Shown: piece by piece, positions 1-7,966 of the stretch | Position numbering within the stretch: position 1 is the first letter of the stretch | Layout of the letters: every line of letters starts with the position of its first letter | Assembly (NCBI GenBank): GCA_002377025.1 | Contig: DFPA01000058.1 | Span: forward strand, 1-30,146 | DNA length: 30,146 nucleotides | Direction: 5' to 3' | Source: Patescibacteria group bacterium UBA3527 | GTDB lineage: Bacteria; Patescibacteriota; Minisyncoccia; Phycocordibacterales; UBA918 | Position numbers and translations under genes: made by a program | Notes under the pieces: generated by a model | Told to the model about the DNA's origin: nothing | Databases searched by the model: none | The model's input: only the letters and a program-made list of their open reading frames with translations

Positions 1-93
1 GCATTGTATCAACAGAGTTGGGATCATGATGCTGGTTGGTATTGTTTTGCAAGGAAAATAGGGACTAATTCGGTTGTGAAGCCCGTCTATTAA
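1..93 (+). CDS. C-terminal end of an unidentified upstream gene (partial)
   Basis: Frame 1 is open from the window edge to a TAA at 91-93 and encodes 30 residues ending in SVVKPVY. The other two forward frames close within the first 60 bases, and the next gene follows after 37 bases, as expected in this dense genome. The fragment is rich in aromatic residues (several Trp and Tyr). I do not recognise the family. It could be chance, because only 30 codons are visible. Confidence 0.4.
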   Translation, partial: ALYQQSWDHDAGWYCFARKIGTNSVVKPVY

Positions 94-94
94 C

Positions 95-122
95 TTGCGA
101 ATTGAAATCTAAACTGCATAAT
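95..122 (+). promoter_or_regulatory. Putative promoter of leuS, near-leaderless
   Basis: A -35-like TTGCGA (95-100) and a -10-like CATAAT (117-122) are separated by 16 bases. The predicted transcription start would fall at about 129-131, which coincides with the leuS ATG at 131. No Shine-Dalgarno sequence precedes this ATG. This is a sequence match only. Confidence 0.45.
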
Positions 123-130
123 GCATTGAT

Positions 131-2548
131 ATGCATAAAAAGTTCGACAGTAAAACTATTGAGAGAAAATGGCAAGAAGCCTGGAGTGCCAGTGGAATAT
201 ACAACACAAAAGAGCGCGATAACAACCAAGAAAAGGAATACGTACTGGTAGAATGGCCGTATCCTTCAGGAAATCTTCATATTGGTCACTGGCACGCATT
301 TTCCGTGCCTGATATCTACGTACGCTTCAACCGTATGCTTGGTAAACAAGTGATTTTTCCGATGGGTTTTGATGCCTTTGGGCTACCAGCAGAAAATGCC
401 GCTATTAAGAGGAATATAAACCCTCGAGAGTGGACTGAGAGTAACATTGAACACATGAAAGGTCAGCTTGTGAGTATGGGCAATGCTTTTTCCTGGGATC
501 TGACTACTAGCTCCACCGATCCGGAATACTACAAATGGACACAGTGGATGTTTACTCAATTTTTTGAACAGGGCATTGCCTATCGCGGAAAAGGGCTGGT
601 AAATTGGTGTCCCGGCTGTAACACAGTTATTGCCAATGAGCAGGTTCTAAGTGATGACACTTGTGAGCGTTGCGGTAATGAAGTGGAAAAGAAGGAAATG
701 CCACAATGGATGCTGCGTATCACGGATTATGCTGATAGATTGATAGACGATTTGAAGGGGCTTGACTGGCCGGAGCATATCAAAGAAGCACAAAGGCGAT
801 GGATAGGTCGCAGTCAAGGCGCTGAGATAGATTTTGAATTGTCCACCGGAGACAAGGTGACGGTTTTCACCACTCGTCCTGATACTTTGTACGGAGCAAC
901 CTACGTGGTACTCGCACCGGAGCACCCCCTCTTACAAACAGACGAAGTGCGAGGAAAGACCTCGAACTTGAGGGAGGTGGACGAATATATAGAAAACGCT
1001 ACCAAGAAGACTGAGCGCGATCGTTTGGATGATACTAGAGAAAAGACCGGAGTAAAACTAGAGGGTATCACAGCCAAAAATCCTGCCTCGGGTGAGAATA
1101 TTCCTGTATATATTGCTGACTATGTACTGGCCTCTTATGGTACAGGGGCCATTATGGCGGTACCGGCTCACGATGAACGTGACAGCGAATTTGCCAAAAA
1201 ATTTAGTATTCCCGTGAAGCAGGTTATTAAACCAACTTTTAGTAGTACCGATGCTGCGAAATCATTGGACAAGCTTCCATATTGTGGAGATGGAGTTATT
1301 GCACACTCAGGTGAATTTGACGGCATGGATTCACAGGAAGCTAAGAGGAAAATTGTCGAAAAAGTCGGTGGGAGAATGACCAGTACCTATAGACTGCGTG
1401 ACTGGTCTGTAGGTAGGCAACGCTACTGGGGAGTACCCATTCCAATTGTTTATGACCCTGATGGAAAGGCACATCCTGTACCTAAGGAACATCTTCCCTG
1501 GATACTTCCTGAAGATGTTGATTTTAAGCCAACAGGTGAAGCTCCGCTGGCAAAAAGCGAGGAGCTTAAGAAGAGAACCGAGGAAATATTTGGCGTAGGT
1601 TGGACTCCGGAAGTGGAAACTCTGGATACGTTTGTGGACTCTTCTTGGTATTTTCTGCGCTACATAGATAACAAGAATAATGACGAATTGTCCTGTAAGG
1701 AAGCTCAAGAAAGCTGGATGCCAATAGATATATATTTTGGCGGCGCAGAACACACCACCATGCACCTTTTGTACTCTCGCTTCTGGCAGAAAGCTCTCTA
1801 CGATCTTGGTTTGGTGACAGTAGATGAGCCATACAAAAAGAGAATCAATCGAGGTCTTATCCTCGGTCCGGATGGAAATAAGATGAGTAAGAGTAAAGGC
1901 AATGTAATTGATCCGGATGAACAAGTAGAAAGAGTGGGAGCCGATACGGTGAAAATGTATCTGGCCTTTATGGGGCCGTACGGAGAAATGACAAACTATC
2001 CGTGGGATATGGGCGGAATCGCAGGTATTAGACGATTTCTTGAACGAGTAAATGGTCTCTACGAGCATGTGGTTGAGAGTGAGACACAGGAAGTAACAGA
2101 GGAGCTACATCGACTTATAAAGAAAATACACACAGATATACCAGAGTATAAGTTTAACACCGCCATTAGTTCTATGATGAGTTTCGTTAATATCGTAGAG
2201 AAAGAAGGTTTGTCACAAAGCTCCTACGAAACCTTCCTTAAGTTATTGGCACCTTTTGCTCCACATTTGGCCGAAGAGTTATGGAGCACTCTTAACAAAG
2301 GTGACTCAATTCATGTCGAGAAGTTTCCAACTTACGATGAATCTTTGGTGGTTCTGAAGAAAATGACAATTGGAGTGCAAATAAACGGGAAACACCGAGG
2401 GGAGGTGACCGTCACTCCTTCCACTACCGAGGAGGAAGTAATGAAGATGGTTTACTCCGTAGAGGTATTACGAGATAAAATAGGTTCCAAGAAGCCTAAA
2501 AAGGTAATTTATAAGCCTGGCAAAATATTAAATATCATCGTAGATTAA
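131..2548 (+). CDS. leuS: Leucyl-tRNA synthetase
   Basis: Class Ia aminoacyl-tRNA synthetase that charges tRNA-Leu with leucine in the cytoplasm. At 805 residues it is slightly shorter than the E. coli enzyme (about 860). The HIGH signature is at residues 50-53 and KMSKS at 584-588. A zinc-binding insertion keeps four cysteines (C160, C163, C178, C181). The CP1 editing domain shows TTRPDTLYGA and the later GTGAIMAVPAHDERD segment, so post-transfer editing is probably intact. The C-terminal domain ends normally (KVIYKPGKILNIIVD). The start at 131 is the first ATG after a promoter-like sequence, and the N-terminal FDSKTIERKWQ is typical of LeuRS. There is no visible Shine-Dalgarno sequence. Identification is secure. 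Confidence 0.98.
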   Translation: MHKKFDSKTIERKWQEAWSASGIYNTKERDNNQEKEYVLVEWPYPSGNLHIGHWHAFSVPDIYVRFNRMLGKQVIFPMGFDAFGLPAENAAIKRNINPREWTESNIEHMKGQLVSMGNAFSWDLTTSSTDPEYYKWTQWMFTQFFEQGIAYRGKGLVNWCPGCNTVIANEQVLSDDTCERCGNEVEKKEMPQWMLRITDYADRLIDDLKGLDWPEHIKEAQRRWIGRSQGAEIDFELSTGDKVTVFTTRPDTLYGATYVVLAPEHPLLQTDEVRGKTSNLREVDEYIENATKKTERDRLDDTREKTGVKLEGITAKNPASGENIPVYIADYVLASYGTGAIMAVPAHDERDSEFAKKFSIPVKQVIKPTFSSTDAAKSLDKLPYCGDGVIAHSGEFDGMDSQEAKRKIVEKVGGRMTSTYRLRDWSVGRQRYWGVPIPIVYDPDGKAHPVPKEHLPWILPEDVDFKPTGEAPLAKSEELKKRTEEIFGVGWTPEVETLDTFVDSSWYFLRYIDNKNNDELSCKEAQESWMPIDIYFGGAEHTTMHLLYSRFWQKALYDLGLVTVDEPYKKRINRGLILGPDGNKMSKSKGNVIDPDEQVERVGADTVKMYLAFMGPYGEMTNYPWDMGGIAGIRRFLERVNGLYEHVVESETQEVTEELHRLIKKIHTDIPEYKFNTAISSMMSFVNIVEKEGLSQSSYETFLKLLAPFAPHLAEELWSTLNKGDSIHVEKFPTYDESLVVLKKMTIGVQINGKHRGEVTVTPSTTEEEVMKMVYSVEVLRDKIGSKKPKKVIYKPGKILNIIVD

Positions 2549-2552
2549 GGGC

Positions 2553-2580
2553 TAGACATACGTAAAATCGTATGTTATAA
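2553..2580 (+). promoter_or_regulatory. Palindrome and possible promoter upstream of the sigma4/HARE gene
   Basis: ACATACG (2556-2562) and CGTATGT (2569-2575) form a perfect 7-bp inverted repeat around a 6-base centre. TAGACA (2553-2558) and TTATAA (2575-2580), 16 bases apart, could be -35 and -10 boxes interleaved with it, giving a leader of about 33 bases before the ATG at 2620. The layout would fit an operator overlapping a promoter, possibly autoregulatory because the next gene encodes a DNA-binding protein. A weak hairpin without function is the alternative. Confidence 0.35.
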
Positions 2581-2619
2581 AAGCCTTAACGCATAGAACT
2601 CAAGCAAGAACAAATTCTT

Positions 2620-3645
2620 ATGATTACCTTTAAACCAAAACAAGTAACTAAAAAACTCCTCTCTGTTCTACCTGATAGAGCTCGAGATGTGCTCGAGAAA
2701 CGTTATGGAGTAGGAAAAACCAGCGAGAAACAAACATTGGAAGCAATCGGTCAGACTTATGGCATTACCCGCGAACGAGTGCGTCAGATAGAGAACTATG
2801 GTATCAGGTCTATTCAAAAGTCTGATATCTACCTTGAATTTGAATCTATTTTTGCGGAGCTGCAAAAGGCTATTGAGGAGCTAGGTGGAGGGGTGGTTGC
2901 TGAAGAAACTCTGCTCTCAGTCCTTACTAAAGATGAGATCACAAGGAACCATATCTATTTTCTATTGGTGGTAGGTGATTTGTTCTATCGGAGCAAAGAA
3001 AATCCTTACTACAATCACCGCTGGTATACTGACAAGAACATTTCCGAAATTGTGGAAAAAGGGTTGAGGAATGTGTATCGCAGTCTCGATAGTGACGAAC
3101 TCATCTCAGAAGAGGAAGTTCTGAGCCGTTTTCGTGATGAATTGATTGAGATTGCTGACAGACACGATGACGAGATTTTGAAAAAATGGTTGCAAATTTC
3201 CAAAGAGGTGGCCAGTAACCCCCTTGGAGAGTGGGGACACGCTTCTTCTCCCAACGTAAAAGTGAAAGGGGTGCGTGACTACGCATATTTGGTCGTGAAG
3301 AGACATGGTTCACCAATGCACTTTCGCGAAGTTGCAGAGGCAATCACTGAACTTTTTGAACGGCAAGCGCACACCGCTACAACTCACAATGAACTTATCA
3401 AAGATGAGCGCTTTGTGCTCGTCGGTAGAGGCCTTTACGCCCTGACTGAGTGGGGATATTCTGCCGGTGTGGTGAAGGATGTGTTACGTGACATTCTTGA
3501 GAAGGAGGGTGCTCTTACCAAAGATGAGTTGATTGATAAAGTTCGCAAGGAAAGATACGTAAAGGATAATACTATCGTAGTTAATTTGCAGGATCATAAT
3601 TTGTTTAAAAAACTTTCTGACGGTAGATACGCATTGGTTGAGTAA
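2620..3645 (+). CDS. Sigma-70 region 4 / HARE-HTH domain protein
   Basis: A 341-residue predicted DNA-binding protein. Residues 10-65 resemble sigma-70 region 4.2, with the helix-turn-helix core YGITRERVRQIE. Regions 2 and 3 of a true sigma factor are absent, so it cannot by itself act as a normal primary sigma. Residues about 219-280 resemble the HARE-HTH winged-helix domain also found in RNA polymerase delta (RpoE) and chromatin proteins (SPMHFREVAEAI and GRGLYALTEWGY). A second winged-helix-like segment runs from about 283 to the end. The middle (80-210) is helical and unassigned. It is likely a transcription factor or RNA polymerase-associated regulator. It follows leuS by 71 bases and is closed by a strong terminator. 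The domain calls are confident; the biological role is not known to me. Confidence 0.8.
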   Translation: MITFKPKQVTKKLLSVLPDRARDVLEKRYGVGKTSEKQTLEAIGQTYGITRERVRQIENYGIRSIQKSDIYLEFESIFAELQKAIEELGGGVVAEETLLSVLTKDEITRNHIYFLLVVGDLFYRSKENPYYNHRWYTDKNISEIVEKGLRNVYRSLDSDELISEEEVLSRFRDELIEIADRHDDEILKKWLQISKEVASNPLGEWGHASSPNVKVKGVRDYAYLVVKRHGSPMHFREVAEAITELFERQAHTATTHNELIKDERFVLVGRGLYALTEWGYSAGVVKDVLRDILEKEGALTKDELIDKVRKERYVKDNTIVVNLQDHNLFKKLSDGRYALVE

Positions 3646-3650
3646 TTTTG

Positions 3651-3683
3651 AACAAAGGGCGAGCTGAAAGCTCGCCCTTTGTT
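3651..3683 (+). terminator. Strong intrinsic terminator
   Basis: A perfect 15-bp inverted repeat, AACAAAGGGCGAGCT (3651-3665) and its complement (3669-3683), surrounds a three-base GAA loop. The A-rich and T-rich flanks are part of the stem, so it could work in both directions. It sits 5 bases after the stop of the sigma4/HARE gene and directly before the -10 box of the next gene. Confidence 0.88.
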
Positions 3684-3684
3684 G

Positions 3685-3690
3685 TACAAT
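3685..3690 (+). promoter_or_regulatory. -10 box for the 3697 gene (leaderless GTG start)
   Basis: TACAAT lies 6 bases before a GTG codon at 3697, so a transcript starting about 7 bases downstream of the box would begin at the GTG itself. No -35 box is evident, because the preceding bases are the terminator stem. This supports GTG 3697 over TTG 3679 as the real start, since TTG 3679 lies inside the terminator. Confidence 0.45.
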
Positions 3691-3696
3691 AGTGAC

Positions 3697-5076
3697 GTGG
3701 ATTACAAAAAGGCAATTGAAAGGGTTCCCATTCTCGGCTTTATTGTTAAGTGGCTGGCCGGGAATAATGAGGATTATGGTGGCATTCTAGCAATTACTGC
3801 TATTTTGATGCTAACTTTCATGGGCCTATATACAGATGTATCATGGGTCCAGATAGTCGCTATCACTATTGCCTTAAGTCCGATTTGGATAACTTATCTG
3901 ATCTTCAATCTGTTTTTTTGGATGTGGATGAACCAGGTCGGTCGAAAATTTTGGATAAAGGAAGGTCGCTCTACCCTGAGAATTAAACTTCCGGAAGAAG
4001 TGACAAAATCTCCCGAGGCAATGGAATTTGTTCTGTCTCAATTACATAATGTCGCAAATCCGGATAACCTGATGCAGACTTATTTAGACGGCAAACGACC
4101 GTTAAATTTGAGTCTGGAAATTGTTTCAATCGGTGGGGAAATTAGGTTTTATGCCAATGTACCGAGATCAAAGGCTAAGCCGGCTTTTGAGGCAAATATG
4201 TATGCGCAATATCCCGGGGTGGAAATTGTTGAAGAGCCTGTCGATTATACATGCGAGATTCCTTTGGACACCGACGAGTGGGATTGGATGAGTTTCCACA
4301 TGGGGAAGAAAGAAGATGAAATTTTTCCCATTAAGACATACGTGGATTACGAATTGAATCGCATGCCAAAAGAGGAAGAAAAGGTCGATCCTATAACTCC
4401 TATGCTGGAAATCTTAAGTAACTTAGACCCTGATGAACGCTTATATGTTCAGTTTGTTATAAAGGCCTTTAGGAGATCATCGTTCAAGAACGGACAATTA
4501 ATCAGAGGGAAGGGGCCGGATTGGACCGAAAACCTATTTAAAAAGATAAACGAAATGATGAACCGAGATCCGGAAACTCGAGCAGCCAAGGAGGGAGGCG
4601 GAGCAGAGGAATTGGCTCGTCTAACAGCGGGAGAAAGAGAAACCATTGCGGCAATGGAGAGAAATGCGGAAAAATATCCGTTCGAAACGGGAATTAGATG
4701 GATGTATTTTGCTAAGAAGGGAAAGTTCCAGGCTGACAGAATCAATCCCACGATAAGAACTTTCAGTCAGTACGATATAATTGGAAGAAACCAGATTGGT
4801 GTTCGTTGGAGAACGGACATTCATTACAAAGACATTGTACCTGGGTCATATAAGAAGATTGCCGCCTGGAAAAGGCAGGAGTTCAAAGAATATAAGTTGA
4901 GATTTTACTTTCCTAAAACACTCGATGCCTATCCAAAAATATTCACTGCTGAGGAGCTCGCTACTATGTTTCACTTACCGGGCAAGGTCGCACTTACTCC
5001 ATCTCTCACCAGAGTTGGTTCAACCAGAGGTGAGGCTCCGAGTAATCTCCCGGTACAGAACCTTCCAGCTGATTGA
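3697..5076 (+). CDS. Membrane protein like the N-terminal half of CPR T4SS-type ATPases
   Basis: A 459-residue protein with two close hydrophobic segments near the N terminus (about 26-46 and 52-78), then a long cytoplasmic region. The C-terminal region carries FTAEELATMFHLPG (about 416-429) and ends in a proline-rich EAPSNLP segment. From memory, this motif occurs in Patescibacteria proteins just before a VirB4/TraG-type ATPase domain. Here the protein stops where the ATPase would begin, and no Walker motif is visible. It may be a membrane partner of a separately encoded secretion or DNA-translocation ATPase. I chose GTG 3697 because an upstream TTG lies in the terminator stem. Its TGA stop is 2 bases before the mltG ATG, so the two are probably co-transcribed. 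The function is unproven. Confidence 0.65.
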   Translation: MDYKKAIERVPILGFIVKWLAGNNEDYGGILAITAILMLTFMGLYTDVSWVQIVAITIALSPIWITYLIFNLFFWMWMNQVGRKFWIKEGRSTLRIKLPEEVTKSPEAMEFVLSQLHNVANPDNLMQTYLDGKRPLNLSLEIVSIGGEIRFYANVPRSKAKPAFEANMYAQYPGVEIVEEPVDYTCEIPLDTDEWDWMSFHMGKKEDEIFPIKTYVDYELNRMPKEEEKVDPITPMLEILSNLDPDERLYVQFVIKAFRRSSFKNGQLIRGKGPDWTENLFKKINEMMNRDPETRAAKEGGGAEELARLTAGERETIAAMERNAEKYPFETGIRWMYFAKKGKFQADRINPTIRTFSQYDIIGRNQIGVRWRTDIHYKDIVPGSYKKIAAWKRQEFKEYKLRFYFPKTLDAYPKIFTAEELATMFHLPGKVALTPSLTRVGSTRGEAPSNLPVQNLPAD

Positions 5077-5078
5077 CT

Positions 5079-6053
5079 ATGAAACTGAGCGACAAGCTAG
5101 CTGATTTTGTGAGCGGAGATTTTGATGCCAGGAAAATCCTGCTCAAACTTTCCATAGCGATAGTATTGAGCGTTTTGATCTATGCTGTCTTTCTTTTCTC
5201 TGTTCCTCGCACCTCGTACCCGATAGTTGTTGACATACCTTTTGGCTCTAGTACCGCTGACATAACACGGTTGCTCGAGGAGAAGAAAGTAGTCAGGTCA
5301 GGCGGGATACTGTACTTATGGCTACTGGCGTTCCATGATGCCTCGTCCATACAGGCGGGCGTACACACATTTACACGACCCGGCAGTGTTCGTGACGTAG
5401 CAAGAATGCTGGTAAGTGCTAGACCGCAAGGTGAATCGTACGCACTTACTTTCCCTGAAGGTTTTTCAATAGCGAAATATGCGGAAATAATTGCGACTGC
5501 TAATCCCGGGTTGGCCGGTGATTTTACCAAAGCCGCTGAAGGCAAGGAAGGTTACTTGTATCCCGATACATACTTCGTACCCATAGACTACACTGCCCAG
5601 GAGTTAGTTATGTTGATGCAAGATAACTTCAATGCCAAGGTAAAGAGCCTTGAACACGAAAGCCTTTCACCTTATGAAGTGCTAATATTGGCGTCCATAG
5701 TGGAAAGGGAAGCAAATAGCGAGAAGTCTATGAGGATGGTGTCTAGTGTGTTACAAAATAGATTGCAAATTGGTATGCCACTACAGGCAGACGCAACGCT
5801 GGAATATGTATTAAACAAGCCGCTTACAGAGTTGACTGAGGCCGACTTAAAAATTGACTCACCCTACAATACTTACTCTCACAACAGACTCCCTCCTACC
5901 CCAATAGGTAATCCCGGAAGCCAATCTATAGATGCAGTTTTGAACCCCGAAAAAACCGATTACTTTTATTACATAACAGGGAGTGATGGAGTATTTCATT
6001 ACGCGACTACCTATAATGAGCACTTGAGTAATGTTGCCAAGTATTTACGCTAG
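5079..6053 (+). CDS. mltG: Endolytic transglycosylase MltG (YceG-like)
   Basis: Cleaves nascent peptidoglycan glycan strands at the outer face of the cytoplasmic membrane and so limits strand length. The 324-residue protein has a short cytoplasmic N terminus, one membrane helix (about 21-42), a LysM-like region (about residues 48-120), and the YceG domain. The domain contains LASIVEREANSE, with the catalytic glutamate at about residue 209, and the closing motif LPPTPIGNPG. The gene begins 2 bases after the previous stop. An in-frame TTG at 5073 overlaps that stop and is less likely than ATG 5079. The length is normal for the family. The gene is followed immediately by the mnmA hairpin, whose first base is the last base of this stop codon. 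Confidence 0.93.
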   Translation: MKLSDKLADFVSGDFDARKILLKLSIAIVLSVLIYAVFLFSVPRTSYPIVVDIPFGSSTADITRLLEEKKVVRSGGILYLWLLAFHDASSIQAGVHTFTRPGSVRDVARMLVSARPQGESYALTFPEGFSIAKYAEIIATANPGLAGDFTKAAEGKEGYLYPDTYFVPIDYTAQELVMLMQDNFNAKVKSLEHESLSPYEVLILASIVEREANSEKSMRMVSSVLQNRLQIGMPLQADATLEYVLNKPLTELTEADLKIDSPYNTYSHNRLPPTPIGNPGSQSIDAVLNPEKTDYFYYITGSDGVFHYATTYNEHLSNVAKYLR

Positions 6054-6086
6054 GTATATCTCATGTTATACCTCATGAGATATACC
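6053..6086 (+). promoter_or_regulatory. Perfect 13-bp hairpin abutting the mnmA start
   Basis: GGTATATCTCATG (6053-6065) pairs perfectly with CATGAGATATACC (6074-6086) around an 8-base loop, TTATACCT. The right arm ends one base before ATG 6087. The left GGTATA can also pair with a second TATACC at 6067-6072, so two mutually exclusive hairpins are possible. There is no U-tract, so a standard terminator is unlikely. It may control mnmA translation, bind a regulator as DNA, or protect or process the mRNA. Confidence 0.6.
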
Positions 6087-7148
6087 ATGAGAAAAGGAAA
6101 GACAGTATACGTAGGACTTTCCGGAGGAGTAGATTCCTCGGTGTCTGCTTTGCGTTTGAAGAAAGCCGGTTATAACGTAGTTGGGGTTTTTATTAAGGTA
6201 TGGCAACCGGACTTTCTTCAGTGTAACTGGGAGGAAGAGAGACTTTCCGCGATGCAGGTGGCAGCTCAACTTGATATACCGTTTCTAACATTTGATGCAG
6301 AGAATGCCTATAGAGAGAGAGTGGCTGACTACTTTGTTGCGGAGTACCGCTCAGGCAGAACTCCAAACCCCGATGTAATGTGCAACAAATACATAAAATT
6401 TGGGGTGTTCTTAGACTTTGCTACAAAACACGGCGCAGACTACGTTGCCACCGGACACTATGTTAGACGACAGGGACACCAAATGCTTCGTGGTGTGGAC
6501 ACTAATAAAGACCAGTCGTACTTCTTGTGGGCACTTTCTTCAGATGACATGGAGAGAACCCTCTTCCCAATAGGAGATTCACCCAAAAGTACCATAAGAA
6601 AAGAAGCCAAAGCTGCTGGTTTGCACACTGCCGATAAAAAAGACAGTCAGGGGATTTGCTTTCTCGGACAGGTCGATATTGCAAACTTCCTCAGTCATTT
6701 TGTCGAGTTGAAACCTGGTGATGTGTTAGATACGAGCGGTCGAGTAATTGGCTCTCATGTCGGCGCTTTGGTTTACACGTTGGGACAAAGACATGGTTTT
6801 ACAGTCTGGAACGGAAATTCTACCGAAAGACTTTATGTCGTTGAGCGTAATCTTAAGAGCAATACGGTAACTGTCGACAGCAAAGAGCCACGATTAGCGG
6901 ACAGTAGCCAGGTCTTGCTCGGTAATTGTACCTGGAGAAGCAAGATTGACGATAGCGAAGTATACGAGGTGCAATTTAGATATAGACAAAAACCCATTAG
7001 AGCGAAGATAGTAAGTGCGAGTGGCCGCAACGCCACTATCGAACTGCTTGATAATACAGAGATGCCGGCAGCGGGACAATCGGCTGTGGTTTATGATCGA
7101 GAGTGGTGTCTTGGCGGTGGTATCATTGAAGCATGTCAATCGTTGTAA
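6087..7148 (+). CDS. mnmA: tRNA 2-thiouridylase MnmA
   Basis: Adds sulfur to U34 in the anticodon of the tRNAs for Lys, Glu and Gln, using ATP. The 353 residues (from ATG 6087) show the PP-loop GLSGGVDSS near the N terminus, the TPNPDVMCNKYIKFG segment with catalytic Cys99, and SQGICFLG with the second catalytic Cys191. The C-terminal beta-barrel domain is complete. In-frame ATGs at 6063 and 6075 lie in the hairpin upstream and would add up to 8 residues. I prefer 6087 because MRKGKTVYVGLSGG matches the normal family N terminus. The gene overlaps the start of the next one by 16 bases. The sulfur-delivery partners (IscS, Tus proteins) are not in the window. Confidence 0.93.
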   Translation: MRKGKTVYVGLSGGVDSSVSALRLKKAGYNVVGVFIKVWQPDFLQCNWEEERLSAMQVAAQLDIPFLTFDAENAYRERVADYFVAEYRSGRTPNPDVMCNKYIKFGVFLDFATKHGADYVATGHYVRRQGHQMLRGVDTNKDQSYFLWALSSDDMERTLFPIGDSPKSTIRKEAKAAGLHTADKKDSQGICFLGQVDIANFLSHFVELKPGDVLDTSGRVIGSHVGALVYTLGQRHGFTVWNGNSTERLYVVERNLKSNTVTVDSKEPRLADSSQVLLGNCTWRSKIDDSEVYEVQFRYRQKPIRAKIVSASGRNATIELLDNTEMPAAGQSAVVYDREWCLGGGIIEACQSL

Positions 7149-7966
7149 CTAAAGCCGATGGAAGTAGAGAGCGTTTCAAAGAAACAAAGCTAAGAAAATC
7201 ACTAAAAAGATCAGGTGCTACAGATGAAGAAGTAAAGGAAATAGTTGATAAGGTCAACAAAATCCTATACGACGGAATCCGAACGGGTGAAATTTATCGA
7301 AGGGCGTTTGAGTTTCTTCGTGCTAACGAAGTAACATCGGCGGCTAGATATTCATTGAGAAGAGCTTTGTTTGGTTTGGGACCAACCGGATTTCCATTTG
7401 AAGACTTTCTGGCGGAACTATTTGAAGCAGAAGGCTATAAATCTAGAACCCGCGTCGCTCTAACAGGTCATTGTGTGGAGCATGAGCTGGATGTGGCAAG
7501 TTATAATGCCGAGCATTCTTTTGTCTGCGAGGCAAAGTTTCACGCCAGACCAAGTATCAAATCTGACTTACAGGTAGTTATGTATTGTTATGCTCGTTTT
7601 CTCGACTTACGGGGAAGAAAAATTTGTAAGGAAGATCATTGTGGTATTGATAATTTTGTTGTGGTGACTAACACTAAATTCACCAGAACCGCTGAGGACT
7701 ACGCGAAGTGTGTTGGTGTAGAACTACTAAGTTGGGACTATCCAAAGAAGAACAACTTACATGATCGAATCCAGAGAGCTCAAATTTATCCTATATCTAC
7801 ACTGCAACAGCTTAGTATGTCGGATAAGAGAGCTCTAATTAAGAGGGGAATAATCACTTGTCGTAGCCTACTCAAAAATGAATCACAGTTGCGTCATCTA
7901 CACATAAGTGAGAAGAAATTTGAGGCAGTAATTTCTGAAGCTCGTCAACTCTGTCATGACCAATGA
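7133..7966 (+). CDS. ATP-cone / Mrr-like PD-(D/E)XK nuclease fusion
   Basis: A 277-residue protein with two recognisable parts. Residues 1-85 resemble an ATP-cone, the nucleotide-sensing domain of ribonucleotide reductases and NrdR (IVVTKADGSRERFKETKL). Residues about 88-205 resemble an Mrr/type IV restriction endonuclease core, with D120 and the E133-A-K135 signature following a predicted beta strand. The C-terminal 55 residues (LSMSDKRALIKRGIITCRSL) look like a helix-hairpin-helix segment. NrdR is excluded because there is no N-terminal zinc ribbon. The gene overlaps mnmA by 16 bases, so the two are probably translationally coupled. A nucleotide-controlled nuclease in repair or defence is plausible, but neither cleavage nor ATP binding has been shown here. 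Confidence 0.72.
   Translation: MSIVVTKADGSRERFKETKLRKSLKRSGATDEEVKEIVDKVNKILYDGIRTGEIYRRAFEFLRANEVTSAARYSLRRALFGLGPTGFPFEDFLAELFEAEGYKSRTRVALTGHCVEHELDVASYNAEHSFVCEAKFHARPSIKSDLQVVMYCYARFLDLRGRKICKEDHCGIDNFVVVTNTKFTRTAEDYAKCVGVELLSWDYPKKNNLHDRIQRAQIYPISTLQQLSMSDKRALIKRGIITCRSLLKNESQLRHLHISEKKFEAVISEARQLCHDQ

Noticed and set aside
1331..2068. A 245-codon minus-strand open frame inside leuS
   Set aside because: It is antisense to the conserved LeuRS core, with no recognisable protein features.
3679..3699. TTG 3679 as the start of the membrane protein gene
   Set aside because: It lies in the 3-prime arm of the terminator and upstream of the -10 box. GTG 3697 fits both signals better.
7133..7966. 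NrdR transcriptional repressor, from the ATP-cone
   Set aside because: NrdR has an N-terminal zinc ribbon and about 150 residues. This protein lacks the ribbon and has a nuclease-like domain instead.
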